Part shown: positions 27,063 through 42,000 of the stretch, in pieces
How the letters are laid out: every line of letters starts with the position of its first letter
Numbering within the stretch: the stretch's first letter is position 1
Assembly (NCBI RefSeq): GCF_001949145.1
Contig: NW_019091396.1
Span: 1,503,313 to 1,567,312, forward strand
DNA length: 64,000 nucleotides
Reading direction: 5' to 3'
Source of the DNA: Acanthaster planci
Lineage: Eukaryota > Echinodermata > Asteroidea > Valvatida > Acanthasteridae
Made by a program: the position numbers and the translations under genes
The notes under the pieces: model-generated
Databases searched by the model: none
Seen by the model: the letters and a program-made list of their open reading frames with translations, nothing else
What the model was told of the DNA's origin: nothing

Positions 27063-30000
27063 GTAAGTCAGTTCTTTTTCCGTCTATGAAAAATTCAGAG
27101 CTGAAGAACAGATTTTTTAATAAAAATGCTTGGCAGAATTTGGTGAAAAATCAATCTCATGCATGATGATGTAAAAAAAAGTTGAAGTGAGCTTACTTGT
27201 GTGTCAAACACCCATCCACCCCATAATCCTTTACTTTCTGTGTTAATAATGCTTTAAAACCGTTTGATAATTGCATGCTTAAAGAACCTGGTCTTTCGAG
27301 GGATGTTGGAAAATTATATCTGCATGTTTTCCTTTCCCCTGGCCTCAGCAACAACCCCTATTCCCCCAAAAGCCTTGGCAAGTTAAACATAACTATTCGT
27401 GTTGTGAAGTAACTTTGATACCATAAATTCCAAGTGTGATTGGGTATACTCTAGCTTAGGCAGTAGACTTTATATACAAGTGGTTTGTCAAAATAGACAG
27501 TAGGATTGTGCAGTTGGAAAAATGGAGGTCAATTGCTACTTTACCCTGATCATCAGCCTGTTGTCTTTTTAAGCACAAACTTTCAGGGAATTTTAAGAAA
27601 AGTCTTCAGCAAATAATGTGTCAACACTCTCAAAGATGTCGGCCATTTTGTTTTGAGAAGAGAAATTGAAGTTTGTACTTAATGACATCTGTATTGCAAT
27701 GGTAAAGAATGTATCCTATTTCTGCCAAGTTTGCATGTGACTGTAAAGGATTTATTGTCACTTTGTTTACATAATGAGTGTAGTGTGGAAATCAGGCGAT
27801 CTTTTAAGAGCAAAGCCTTAAACTTTACTTTCCATCAGATCATGATATAAATGTAGCAAGTTAAAAGTCATACATTTACCTCCTTACAAATCTAACATGA
27901 GACAACCTGTTCTAAGCTCCTTAATCAGGAAATGGGTTATTTAAGTGAGAGTGTATTGAGGCTGACATGATTCTAGCAGAAATGTGATGACAAAACAGAG
28001 CTACCAAGGCAGACATTGATTTTATTGATCACTAAGGGCATGATCACAGTGGTAAAACAATGCTTGAATTGTATGTGCTGAAGTGAAGACTAACTGTTGC
28101 TTGTGGCTGTGGCTACATGTATATTCATGAGGGGGAGGAGTTATGACATATTTCATTCACTGACGCCCACTCTTTTTATGTCTGGTAGTAGTAATCTGCT
28201 TGCTCAGCAGTTGCAGCAGGTCGATGTTTCTTTTCCAAACTAGAAATATGAAACTTGTGAAAATCTTGGGAAATCCTTGAGAATTTTTGTTCAGGCAAAG
28301 AATTTAAGCATGCAGTTCCAGTCTTTTCTAATACACTACTCGCTTGTTTGAGAAATATTGTGTAAACCTGAATAAGAATTTAGAATACTGCAAAATTCAG
28401 CTGCATCAGCTTTTTGGGGGGCCTCTGTACATTCTTGTGATAGGCTTTACTTTGACCCTTGACCTTGTAAGTATTTCAACCATCTGGGTAGTTTTGATGT
28501 TGATTGTTCTTTTGGACAAGTGTCTATGTGAGCTCTGCAGGGGATATTTCTGGCCCATTCAAAAACGTTCAAGCACCTATGAAAAACACTAATCCCTTAC
28601 CTAAGTCACCTCATATTGGAATTTAGACTTGAAATATTTTCAACTCAGTAAGTCAAAGTGGAAGCATGATGGTTTACCACATAATAAACAGGGTAATATT
28701 GATCTTGCATTTGGAAATATCAGGTTTTTGAATTCCCACTGACAATGTGCTCAGTGCACAGGAAACGAATTAAACCTGTCACTTAAACTGGAATATGATT
28801 AATGCGGACAGATTGTGGGATCCCCAAACCCTGACCCCTGACCTCAGCCCAAGAACCAATCAGGAAACATTTTTTGCAACCCTGCTGACTTGGCATAAAC
28901 CAATAAAATAAACTCAAGGAGGAGCTCAAGGTAAAGGTAATGGTGCTGTTTGTGGGGAGTTAGGGGGGACCTCTGCTGTGCAAGGTCAGCACACCAAGGA
29001 AAAGTCCCTGGACTTAGGATTTTCTTCTTTTCTACCAGGGTTGCTCCGTCAGCACCTTGCTAAATGAAGGAGCTTTTCTCAGCAGTTTTTCTCGGCAGTT
29101 TTTGGGGTTCAATAATTATGGGGCCTGTGATAGGATGTCTGTGTTAAGTTCAGTACAGAAGTCGGCTGACTTCTCTTGTGATGGGCTGAATGACTTTGTT
29201 TCTCTCAGTTAATTTGTAGCATTGTCTGCAGCTTTTAACAGCTCTTGTTCCATTCATTTTCTTTAGTTGACAAATGGATAGTTTTTATTAAGTTCTCTAG
29301 AAATTTGCAATCAGATGTTTCAGTCTCTTAACTTTCTTCAAACATTTCAAGCAAAAATATTTGAAATCAATGTTGATGTGAGATTTCAGAACCGAAGAGA
29401 GGAACATGTTAATATTAAATGCCAGGCTTGCCTCCTCTAGGGAGGATCCTTATGGCTCCCCTACCCCTCCCCCCAAAATGCTGCTTAAAAGAGCCTTTTT
29501 CTTATATTCTGGCTACAAGTGTCAAGATGATAATTTGGTTTGATGTTGCATTGCTGAAAATGGTGCAGTGGACATTTGCCACGTTATAAGTTGGTCAGTT
29601 TCTCAACTTTAAGACTGATAAATATCGTCAGTCATGCTTGGCGGCCTATTTACAAGACTTAACACTGGCAAATGTTCACTGTCTGGTGTTGATTTGTGTT
29701 CCACTGACCCCTTGCATGATTGTGCATGCTGAGCATACAAGTAAGCTTGTTGTCTTTGTTTTCTCTACGGACCAGAAAGTATTGCATGTTTTTAAAATCT
29801 TTAATTTTAGCCTTTTGTTCCATGTAAGAAAAGCAAGACTTTCCTTTTTTGTATCTGCCATGCATGAGATTGACTTGTATTGTTTCTTTGTTTTATGTCA
29901 TCAGTTTTATTTGAGTCATTTGCCATTGACATTATGATTTTTGTCGATGTAATTTGTGCATGATTGCGTGTAAAATTGCTTGGTATTGTCCTATATGTTT

Positions 30001-33000
30001 AGTAAAGTAATGAATATGCAAAATCTGATAGGCATGTTTAAATTTTTTTTTAATTTAAATGAAAATTTAACTTTATAGTTTTCACTTTGCTAAAATGTGA
30101 AGCATGGGAAAAGGAAAGCAAGAAAAAAAAGCATGTGACCTGCATGTGTCTGTTATGTGATGTCTTTGCAAAGTGCATGAATTTCACATTTGAAAAGCAC
30201 GACTTCTCAAAAATGTGTTTGCCATACAAAAATAAATATTTACAGTGTTTTGATTGTCTGGCAACAGCAACTCAAAATAATTATCATCATCAGCTTGTCC
30301 GAATTTGTTGCACAATTTGGGAATTTTATTATTACAGCTCCTAATTCCAAAGGAGATTAAAGATTTCTAATTTTTCCGAAATTCTTACTAAGCCCAACTC
30401 GGCCATTCTATCCTTTTGATAACAAACCACCAGTAACACAAGATTCACACAGTGAATTCATGAACTTTACTCTGATTGGGGGAAAAAATCATGTGATTCA
30501 CAAGCAGGTCAGCCAATGAGCACTTTAAGTTCCTTTCTGCATCGTTATTAACCCCAAATTTACACGCTTGAAGTATTGAAGTTGGTGGGTAATCCATCTT
30601 TTTAAACAATAAAAGAATTTCAGACATTGTAATCATTGCTGTAAAGTTGTCGGCTTGTTACAAATTAGTTTAGTGCAAATTCAAACAAATTTTGTTATGG
30701 TCAACAAAAGTTTCCATTGAAAGTGTGAAATCTGATAAATTCTGTTTTGGTTAACAAAAACCTGCGCTGTTTGAGCATGTCTATTTCATAATAGGATTTG
30801 CTTAAATAAGTTGTAATTATTGGTGTCTGCACAACGAGGCCTCTTGCCATACAAAATTGGTATTAACTTCTGGATACACGTATCTTCAAATAAATTTGAA
30901 GTATCATGTTTGAACTCAAAATACCATTACGCCTGATAATAAAATGTGTTACAAACAAGATGGATTATCTCATACCAGAACTTCCTTTTCACTTTTATTT
31001 TTGTTGGTTTTAGTTGACTTTTAACAGCAGCTGTTGAATGAGTCTTTAAATTTAGAGGAATGTTTCTCCAAGACTCTGGCTTCCCATCATGTGACCTGTC
31101 TGTTCCTAGTCATGTGACTGCTCTCTCTTACTCTTCCTCAGCTGGTGGATCAAGGCTTTGGTACATGGTGATTTAAATCCACAATATTAATTGTTTTGTT
31201 TTACCTTCACTTCCTCCCAACCAAACTGATTCCTTCCAACCTGTCGCATCTGCCCTCTTGTGGTCAGCTGTACCCATTTTGTAAATTTCTTTTCAATTTG
31301 GTTCAATTGAAGTTTACTTTTTAAATAATTCTTTCTACTCTTGATCCTAGTGTGAAAGATGACTGAAGGGGGGGGGTTGATAAAAGAAATCATTGGATTT
31401 TAAACTTAATTATTCAAGCTGTAAATTTCTATCACTGGAATGTACAACCTCATACCAAACATTTTTAAACACCATTACAATTCACATTTTGCATTGCACA
31501 ATCTTGGTCACATCCTGAGAGGCATAGCAAAGGAAGTAAAATGTAGTGGGGTCACTGCAACATGCACGTTATCCTTCCCAATCCACCCTCCTTGCATCCC
31601 ATGCCTCCCCCTTAGTTGTTTTATTGGATTTGTTGATTCCCGGACTCGTCTTTGTTCTGTGTTTTACCCCATTGTCGTCTGCAACAATCATGCCTCTTCC
31701 ATATTGCCTTTTTTTCGGAGAGAAAACAAAGTGCAGTGTGAGTGCTTATGAATGTGTGAAAGTGAGATGTTTATTTATTGGAGGGGGGGTATCAATATGC
31801 CAAAAGCTGTATTTGGCAAGGTATTCTTCAATATTTGAAAATTTCACTTGAAATATAATGTTCCAAACTGCATCTGAAATGATTATTATTTGTTGGAGTT
31901 AGTCACTCACACTTGCTTAAGGTATTACCATGGGAAATATTACGTCTACAAAAGTGCCTTTAGTATACCCATCCGCAGTTGGATGAAGTGGTTTCAAAGA
32001 ATTATAGAGAAATGATTTTCTGATTGATTTTTTATTGGTAAAGACCATTCCTTAAAATTACACAAGTGAGATATCACAAAAAATCAGGAATTACAACTCC
32101 AAGGCTTCTATCATTTGTGTAAACTCTTAGGTATAAAAAAGATACAGAGTGAATAAAAATTTTGAACAACATGCTAACTGTGTGTACTTGTATTTGTTTG
32201 CCTGAATTCCTCAAGAAGAGTATGAGGCAACATTTTGTTGTCATATGGCTGCCCAAAAATCTTCATTGTATACGATCCACAGGGGGCGTGCCCGTTTCCG
32301 AACTGGCATCCACTTTGTCATTCTCTCTTGGCTCTTCGTTTGTTGAGCCTTTGCTACCGTGCCCCCATCTGAACGAGATTTACATGCATGGGGAAGTATG
32401 GAAATACGACGATTGCACAACGTGCTCTTGTGACAATTCCACCACCAATTGCGTAATTGAAAGTTGCCAAGATCTGCCTTGCTCAGACCCGATCAAACTG
32501 GACGGCGAATGCTGCAGAATGTGCCCCTTTTGTAAGTGTTGACACTTGAACCCATCTGTAGTTGATTCAGTGTTGGCATTATATCAACATGATAATATAA
32601 TTTGAAACAAGAATTCATTAGTATGCATTAACATTTCCAGAATGATTCTAAAATTCGACATTTTAATTAAAGTTTTCATATATCTGCAGTGGATGTTAAA
32701 CAGTTATTTCACTGTCATGCATTGTGAAACCACTTTTTCCCCATGGGTAAATTTCTGACTGCCAATTAACTAACGATCAATTGCATTAATACAGATGCTG
32801 TTATAACCAGTTTAAATCCCGAACTCACCGGGGCAAGTGCCTCTGTCACTGAATCACAGAGCAGCCGCGTACAGCTCAACTTGGAGGTTGGCTTTGTGAA
32901 TTCTAAGGACACCACCGCAATCCGTGGAGAGAAGCTTTGGAAGCTAAATGTATGGACGAGTCGAAGCCCCCGTGGTGAGGGGCCAAAGATCTCATTTGTT

Positions 33001-36000
33001 GAGCAGGCCTTTTCGAAGGAACAGCAGTCCACCTCACTGCTGAAGAAGAGTCCTTTCCGGTTCCGTTACATCAACTATGACATGGATTTGGCAAGCGAGA
33101 TGTGTTCCTCTGCTAAATTTATCTGTGTGAGGTTTCTGAAGGGACCTGAAGCAAATCCCAGTTTCTTCTTCAGTGCAGAGCCAGATGACGAAGTGTTGAC
33201 TGAATGTATTCCTTCCCCACCTTGCCAAGGTATGTGTGACACAAATTTTTTCAGCCACAGATTTTTACTCCAAACAGAGCACAGTTGCCAACTTTGAGAA
33301 AGAGCAGACAGTGCGAATGCGAGACCTTGAAAATAACGTATCAGTCTCGTGCTCAAGGCGCGAGAGTTTGAAGCCCTGTAACAAACCCATATCTGCCAAT
33401 CAGAGGATTCAGGATTAATTAAGTTTTTATTTCCTGATTCAAACAAATTTCAGAAGAAACCTCTTCCCAGAAAATTTACTTATAACAACTTAAGATTCTC
33501 TGAAAAAAGTAAAAAAATTGTTGAGTTCCTGTTTTGTTAGTCAGACTGTACTTACCTTAACTTGACGTAAGAATTTAAGCAGAATATGCAAATAAAATTT
33601 TTATAAACACGGCATCCTTTTATATGTGGAAATTTCAGTGTTTAGCAAAGTCCAGCATCAAAGTTATTATGGTCTTTTCTTTTTTCCTATCAGGTGTTGT
33701 CGCCAGAGGTCTAACATGGAATTACAGAGCTGCGGATGTCATTGCTGGTCAAGCAAACCCTCTCTTCATAAATGCTATCGCTCACTTCACATCCACCAGT
33801 CGCAGCGTGTCTGGCACAGGCCTGTGGCGCCTGGGCATCTTTGGCAGCAGGAACGCAGATGGCACAGGGGAGCGATTCAACTATGTGAATCAGACGCTGA
33901 AGGCTCTTGACGCTGATATGCCCCTGATGCCTGGTGAAGAGCGTGACATTCAGTTCGCGGAGGCCATGGCACACTTTGATATCGCAGCTATTGGGTGCAA
34001 TGGTTTCAATTATGCATGCATGGAATTAACAAAGGGGAATGATGCTACTCCAGATTTCACATTTTCAGTCTTGGATGACCTGGATGATGACAACATTTTA
34101 ACATTATGTGAGATGGCAACTTGCAGAGCAGGTAACACAGTTTCAAAATTACTTGTCAGCTGTGTCAAATTAACCAAATTAACTGTTATTGTGTTTTGAA
34201 ATATGTGCATATCGGCAACAAAGTAATAGTCCTGAAATCTTTTTTTTTTCTTTGTCTGCTTTAGTATCTAATATTATCGGAATCGACACAGAACTTCAGA
34301 TGGGATCAGTAGTAGATGACCGGCCCATCAACCTCTTCAGCATCACAATGGAGGTCGATGGGGGCAATGTCGGGGCAGCTGGGAAAGACTTGTGGCGCGT
34401 CAGTGCCTTTGGCAGCAGCTCACCCCAGGGCCTTGGCCCAAAACTGAACTACCAGTCCCAGGTTCTGAGTGAGGAACAGCGAGACTTAACTCTGGAGCTG
34501 TTGCAGCCGATGGACCTGGGTCCAATTAATTTCAACTTTGACATGACCGGGCTGACCTGTAGTGAGGTGAGGTACATTTGCCTGTCGTTTGACAAACTGG
34601 AGGAGGCAACGACCGTTTTCAGCCTGCGTCCAGTCCCAGATGAAAGAGTTCTGACCCAGTGTGAACCTACGGAGTGTGATGGTGAGTGAAATGTTTTTTC
34701 TCTGGATAAACACAATTACAATTACAATTGATTACAATAAGAAGTTGGCATGGAACAATTCTTTCCACTAATTGTGCTTTGTAGTAACTGCAGATCAACA
34801 AATTTGTGAATGGTTTGTTGTATTTGTCTACAAAGACCAATCTCGCAAAGTTTAAATGAGTGAACTGGACTTTTTTCTGTTATCTCATAGCCGTGTTTGC
34901 TCGCCAGTTGTCATGGGACTACTTGTCTGAAAAAGTAACACTGGGCCTTAAGAGTCCCCTTACCATTAGCAGTGTGGTGGAGTTCACACCCACTGGCAAA
35001 GACGTCACGGGTGCCCAGCTCTGGAAGCTGTCCCTGTTTGGTAGTAAAAACAAGCAGGGAACCGGGCATCGATTCACACCTATTGAACAGCTGCTGACTG
35101 ACGAACAAACTGCCACAGCGATGCGCTCCGGGTCTCCCCTCCAATTTGACAACTTAACCACAGAGTTCGACGTGGGCTGGCTAGGATGTGGAGAATTCCA
35201 ATTCCTTTGTGTTGAGTTTTCACGCGGTGACAATCCCCAACCAGATTTCTACTTGCTGTTTGAGACTGGAAACAGTTCCCTGGTTGTCTGCAAACGAAGC
35301 ACCTGTGAATCAGGTTAGTGTTGCTGCATTTTTTATGGAAATAATCAGCTCTTACATTTTGCAGTGATATAAATGTTAGTACCCAGAACCTTCAATGATG
35401 CATTAATGCACCATTTTCGTTTCTTGCAGTTTTGAACTTGGAAAACTTTCGAATTGAGCTTGTGAGGGGCTCTATTATGGATGGTCGTCGCTCCAACAGA
35501 TTCATACTTCAGAGCTCTGTAGACAGCCCAGAACTAGGCATTGCAGGTGATGACTTGTGGCGCATGACGGCCTTTGGGAGCCAGAATGCAGACGGTAGTG
35601 GTGAGAGGTACTACGAACAGGCCCAGGTGTTGGACAACATTCAGCAAGACATGGGGGTGGAGGCGGGCCAGGAACTGAACTTTGGTAATGTGGGGTTCAA
35701 CTTCGACATGACTGCACTGAGCTGTAGCCAGGTGAAGTACCTCTGCCTTACACTGGAGAAGAACCCCAGATCCTCAGTGGATTTCTCCTTGGCCACAGAG
35801 GATGGGCTCACCAGATGCGTGGAGCTTGAATGCGAAGGTGAGTTCATCAACTGAGAATGGCCTTACTGCCATTACACTTCATGCTGACTGCTTCCACACA
35901 TTACTGAAATCCTTCAAAATCAGAAAGTTCAAACTTTAAAACCAGAGCTTGATGACTCCCTGCTTTAGGCTTTTCTTGAAATTGATGTGTTTACTTTGCA

Positions 36001-39000
36001 GTTGAAAAGTTTTGTACATGTTTTTCTAACCTCTAGGTGTCTATGCAGAGAGTTTAAGCTGGCAGTACCGGCCTGTAAGCATCACTCTTGGGCAGGACAG
36101 CCCCCTCATGATTGACGCCACTGTGCAAATGACTGACATGGGCAGCTCCCTCTCGGGGTCCAGCCTGTGGCAACTTGGCCTCTTTGGTAGCAGATCTGCA
36201 ATGGGTGAGGGGCCGCGTTACAACCGCCTGCAGCAGATACTGAGCCGGCGGCAGGCACGTCTGGAGTACAGCCTTGTGGGGTCCCCGCTACACTTCAATG
36301 AGACCGGCATCACGTTTGACATAGGAGCAATCGGCTGCTCTGACTTCACCCATCTCTGTGTGGAGTTTGGCCAAGCGGAGTCCCCCAGGCCGCAATTCTC
36401 TTTCTTCACGAAAGCTGGCACCTCAACACTAACACAGTGTCAGAAACGAGCCTGCACAGGCAGTAAGTCCGAATCTTCACACTTTTTATTACATCCATGA
36501 ATTACCTAATTCTCTTTTTCAGCTTTTGTTCATTGCAATTCAGAAGCATGCCCTCTGTTGATATCCATTCAAGAATCTTCTTAATTTTTAGAATGACTTG
36601 AAAGTTGTCTGTATGTTTTGATGATCACAGATGTTGGGGTCAAGCCACTAACTACCCAACTGCGCCGTGGATCAATCGTTGATAACCGTCCAATTAATAG
36701 GATCCGCATGGATGCAGCCATACAAAGTGTAGATCTTGGTGTAGCTGGCAGCAACCTCTGGCGTGTGTCGTCTTTTGGCAGTAGCAACAGCGATGGGACT
36801 GGCATGCGGTATGGTGAGCAGTTTCAGGTGTTGAAACAGCGACAGCAGGACAAAACTCTCCCGCCTGATGGCAGGGAGATGGACTTTGGACCAGTAGATT
36901 TCAATTTTGATATGACAGAGTTCGGCTGCGCCGAAGTCAGGTTTATGTGCTTGTCTTTCAGCCGTAACCCTGGTGCTAGTCTCGACTTCACGTTGGTACC
37001 CCAGCCTGATGAAAGGGCACTTACCAGCTGTCAACCAGTAGATTGTGAAGGTACGCTTGAAATACTGTTTCAAAAATTCAACTTGCTGGTGCCATCATTA
37101 ATCATCTCTGGAAACAGTTGTATGAGTATTTATGAAATAATTCTCAAAAGTAATTTGTCTAATGTTTGTTCCCCGTATCTCAGGTGTGTATGCTGAGAGC
37201 CTTTCGTTCAGGCTTGACACCACGGACATCATCCTCGGCCAGAAAAGTCCTGTCATTGTGCATGCCAACGTTACATTCGCAGACATTGGCGTGGACGTGT
37301 CTGGTGAGCAGCTGTGGAAACTCAGCCTTTTTGGCAGTCAGAGCTCTGATGGTAATGGTGAAAGGTTCAGCAGTGACTCACAGATTCTGAATGAAGAGCT
37401 GGAGGGGCTAGCCTACTGGCGCGGGAATCCGCTTGTCTTCCCCGACAGCATCAGCCTGTTCAACATTGGTGCCATCGGCTGCAAGAAGTGGACGCATGTA
37501 TGCTTGGAGTTTGGGCAAACCAACCGACCCAGACCACAGTTCTACTTCTTCACAGTCAGCCAGGAGCCCACACTGATAACATGTCAAGAAAGAACTTGCT
37601 CGTCTGGTAGGAGAACCATATCATTTTTATCGTGGCTTATGGATTTTTCTCATTTAAATGAAAGATTTGATGCCTGCCATACTGTTAGCATTTTGGCAAT
37701 TAGAAATTTCAAAATGATTTTCATGAAGTCCGCATTTGAAGTTTGTTAATGTGAATAGTGAATTCACAGATGTTGTGGTTTGTTCTTTCTGAATAGCAAT
37801 TAAATTCAATCCACTGCAAACCACACTGAACTCTGGCTCAGTAGTTGATGACCGCCCCCAGAATCGTATTCAACTAGGCGTGTCAATTGATGGCAGTACA
37901 GTGGGTGTAACCGGAAATCGTCTGTGGGAGCTTTCTGCATTTGGAAGCAGCAACCCGGATGGCTCGGGCAAGAAGTACCTAGAGAACCGGCAAGTCTTGA
38001 ATGATGCGCAAGCAGACACTACTCTGCTCCCGGGCGAGCCCTTGAACTTTGGAAATGTAGACTTCAACCTGGACATGACAGGGCGGGGCTGTGGAGAGGT
38101 GCAGTATGTCTGCGTATCCCTCCAGCGAAACCCCAGGGCATCTGTGGAATTTGAAATTGAGACTAACGAGACTACCCTCACAAGCTGCCAACGATTGGAC
38201 TGTGATGGTGAGTTTAACGCTGCAATGCATGTATTGTCTACATTTCTCTCCTGAATTCAGATGCTGCTGCAGTTAATAATCTGAAATCCAGCCAAGTTTA
38301 TGTCAAATATCAGCCCAAATTTTCAAAATGTTTTGTTAAAAAGTATTTATCGGTGTGTTTTGTTGAAGGTGTGTTCTTTGAGTCAATGAACTGGCTGTAC
38401 GAAAGTGATCCTGTCATGCTCGGGGAAGAGACAGGTATGGAAATCCATGCCATGATCCAGAGCAAACAGGGCACACAGGATGTCCAGGGTGAGGGCCTGT
38501 GGCAGCTCAACCTCTTTGCCAGTCGCAACGAGGACGGCAGTGGAGAGCGGGCTGGCCTGAAGCGGCAAATTCTTGATGAACAGACTGCCGGCCAGCCTCT
38601 GATGGGCGGCACTCCACTCAACCTGCTCAATGTCCAGACCTCGTTTGACCTGGGCCAGGTGGGCTGCTCTGATTATCTGTACCTCTGCCTCGAGTTCGCC
38701 AGAGGGAGAGTTCCACAGCCACCATTTTACATGTTTACGACAGCTGGAACGCCCACCCTCATCAACTGCCAACGCCAGCCCTGTCAGTCGGGTAAGAATT
38801 ATTCCGTATTCAATGCTTGCTATTAAATGAAATGACTTCAAGTCTAGAAATTGCATCAAAATGTTTTGCCATTGAATGAGAGTGGAAGGATTGCTAAATT
38901 CATAGCTTATTCTACATTCTCTCTTCATAGCTGTCGATATTATTGATGTTGTGTCCACTCCCATCATTGGTAATGTTGTGGAAGAGCGCCCTATAAATCT

Positions 39001-42000
39001 GTTGGCATTCAATGTGTCTGCCCTCTCCTCCCTGGTCTCCTCCGGCCTTTCTGGCTCCAGCCTTTGGCGGGTCACCATGTTCGGGAGCAACAGCGATCGC
39101 GGTCAGGGGCCCGAGCTCAACCCACAAGAGCAAGCTCTTGTTGGTAGGCAGGCAGACATGGATTTGAAGCCGGGTGGCCGGGTGGAGTTTGGACCCCTGA
39201 ACGTCAACTACAACATGATGGGCGTGGATTGCACCTCCATCAGCTACATTTGCGCCAGACTCAGCAAGAATCCCTCAGCAAGCATTGATTACCAATTGCA
39301 AGCCACGCCTGATGACAGTGTTTTGACAGAATGCCAACCTGTGGATTGCAGAGGTACTTCCAACTTTCACAACATCAGCTCTTTTAAGTTGATATTCACC
39401 TGATTTTATGCTAGTTCTTTTTGTTTTCATTAATGAAGCTTTTTACATTTGTCATTTTCAAAAGGTGTCTTAGCTGAGTCTCTGAGTTGGGGCTACTCTG
39501 CTCGTGACACCATCATCAACCAACCAAGTCCTCTCACCGTCGATGCCACCGTTGCAATGTCGGACAGTCGGCAGCTGTCAGGCTCTGGACTCTGGCGCAT
39601 GGGCCTTTACGCTAGTCAAAGAAGCGATGGCTCTGGCCCACGCCTCAACTATACAGAGCAGATATTGGATGCCAGGGCAGCGGGAACTCCCCTTGCAAGT
39701 GGCTTGCCGCTATCCATTGCCAGCGTACAGACCAACTTTGATGTCGGCTCACTCGGCTGTTCAGAATTCACACACCTCTGTGCTGAATTTGCCCGAGGTG
39801 ACAGTCCAGCTCCAGGATTCAAGTTTGAGATTTCAGATGGTGGCAGAACAATTACCGAATGCTTAGAAGTTGAATGTACTGCAGGTAAGACATTATGTTA
39901 TGCTTAAGAATTCTAATACATTGTTTGTATCAGTAGCCTTGGAATTACACTGCATCATATATACATCGTGGTATATTTGCTCTAATATTTGCTGGTTACT
40001 TTATGCTTTACCAACAGATGTGATCCTGAGTGGCCTTTCTGCAGTACTGACCAATAATGAAGTTAAGGAAGGCTCTGGTAACCAGCTGAGACTTCTCGTT
40101 CGGGCCACACCAGGCAGGGATTCGAAGGGTGTGGCCGGTTCAGGGCTGTGGCAGCTGTCTGCCTACGTGACCCCTGACCCTTCGTTAGATACAAAGCTAG
40201 CCCTGCAGAGGCAGACTCTTACTCAGCCTCAGGAAGATCTTACTCTCCGACCTAGACAGATCCTCGACTTTGGCAGCGTGGAGTACAAGCATGACCTAAT
40301 CAATGTTCTGTGCAGTCAGGCACACTACTTGTGTGTCGAGCTCAGCAAAGGAGCCTCACCAAGTGCGACTTTTAACCTCCTGACCGTGCCAGAGGGGAAC
40401 TCCTTGAAGGCTTGCAATCCTTTGCAGTGCAAAGGCGTGAGAGTAGACCGTATCGACTGGTCCTATGAAGCCAGTAATATCATTCCAGGCCAGCAGACCC
40501 CATTCTCCATACAGGCGAGCATTTCTACGACTGATGACACCCGTGACCTCAGTGGCAAAAATCTGTGGCGGCTCGGCCTCTTTGGAAGCAGGAACCCAGA
40601 TGGTTCTGGAGAGAGGCACGACTATGTCAGACAAACACTGAACCGCGATCAGTCCAGCACTGGAATATCATCCGGAGCCAATCTAGACTTGACTGACATT
40701 AACACACAGTTTGACGCAGGAACAGTTGGATGCACTGACTACCATTATGTGTGTTTAGAGTTTGCAAAAAGTGATGCAGCTGATCCGGATTTTACCTTCA
40801 GTGTGACAGACCACAGAAGTGATGCAGGTGCTGAAGGAATGGTGTCCTGCAAGAAAGCACCCTGCAAAGCTAGTGAGTCCCAACTTTTTTCTCTTTTCCA
40901 ACCAACTGTATCATTTTTGATGATAACAGTCGACTGTGGTTATCACGGAAAGTCTCGTTGCAGACTTTCGAAAATGGTTAAATGCTAAACATTTTATTTC
41001 TTTTTGCAAAGGAGCGGAGTTCATCAACCTGAATGCAGCATTTACAGATGACAACCCAATCTTTGAAGACAGTCCAGACAATGAGGTCGGCATGTCTGTC
41101 CTCGCTCTTGCCAGTCTCCAGAGCAGTGCCATCATGGGGAAAAACCTGTGGACACTGAAGTCCTACCTTTCCTCAAATGAAGAAGGTAGAGGCCGGCAGT
41201 ATGCTGTCCAAGAGCAGGTCCTCACTTCACCAGAGGAGCGTAATGAACCACTGGAGCCAGCCGGTGATCTGAGCTGGATGGATCTAAGGGTGCCACTGGA
41301 TATGTCAGGACTTGAGTGTTCCAAGACACCATATGTATGCTTAACACTAGAAAAGAATGATGATTCAACAATGGACTTCACAGTGGTTGGAATTCCAAAT
41401 GAAGATGTATTGACTGATTGTGTGGACATATCAAGCAGATGTGAAGGTAACAGTTGCTTTTGTTTTTTCATTGGAAGCAGTTTTATTTCGAAATCTTAAA
41501 CAGTTAAATTTTGGTAATCAATTTCAGCAGATTGCCAATAAACCTAGTAAAATTATCCTCTAAGAAGAGAGTACAGTGCTACACAACACCTGTCAAAACT
41601 TCCACGTTAGGCTATTTTTGAAAGTCGAGCATCCCATTTCAATTAACTGTTCCATTTCTCTGACACCAGGGGTGGTGGCCACGGAGCTGGAATGGAACCA
41701 TGAGGTGGGAGACTACATAGCTGGCCAGCCAGCCATGGTGAGCCTTGACGTGACCGTGGAAACTACAGAGAAAAGCCGGGACGTGGACGGCCTGCGGCTA
41801 TGGCGCCTTGGCCTGTTTGGCAGCAGGCAAGCTGACGGAGGCGGCCAGCGGCTGGCTAGCATGGATCAGATTCTGGACCCCTACCGGCAAGCCAAGGAGC
41901 TGACTGGTGGCTCCCCCTTACAATTCACTGACGTCCCAGTGAGCTTTGATCTGGGCCAGCTGGGCTGTTCTGACTTCCAGTTTTTGTGCTTGGAGTTTGA

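Noticed and set aside
32162-32282. ATG-initiated extension upstream of the VWC exon
   Set aside because: The frame runs back through the acceptor into intron 1. The signal-peptide exon at 26975 supplies a better start with matching phase.
33236-33446. Extra coding sequence after SURF module 1
   Set aside because: Open frames here begin within the intron donor GTATGT and lack SURF signatures.
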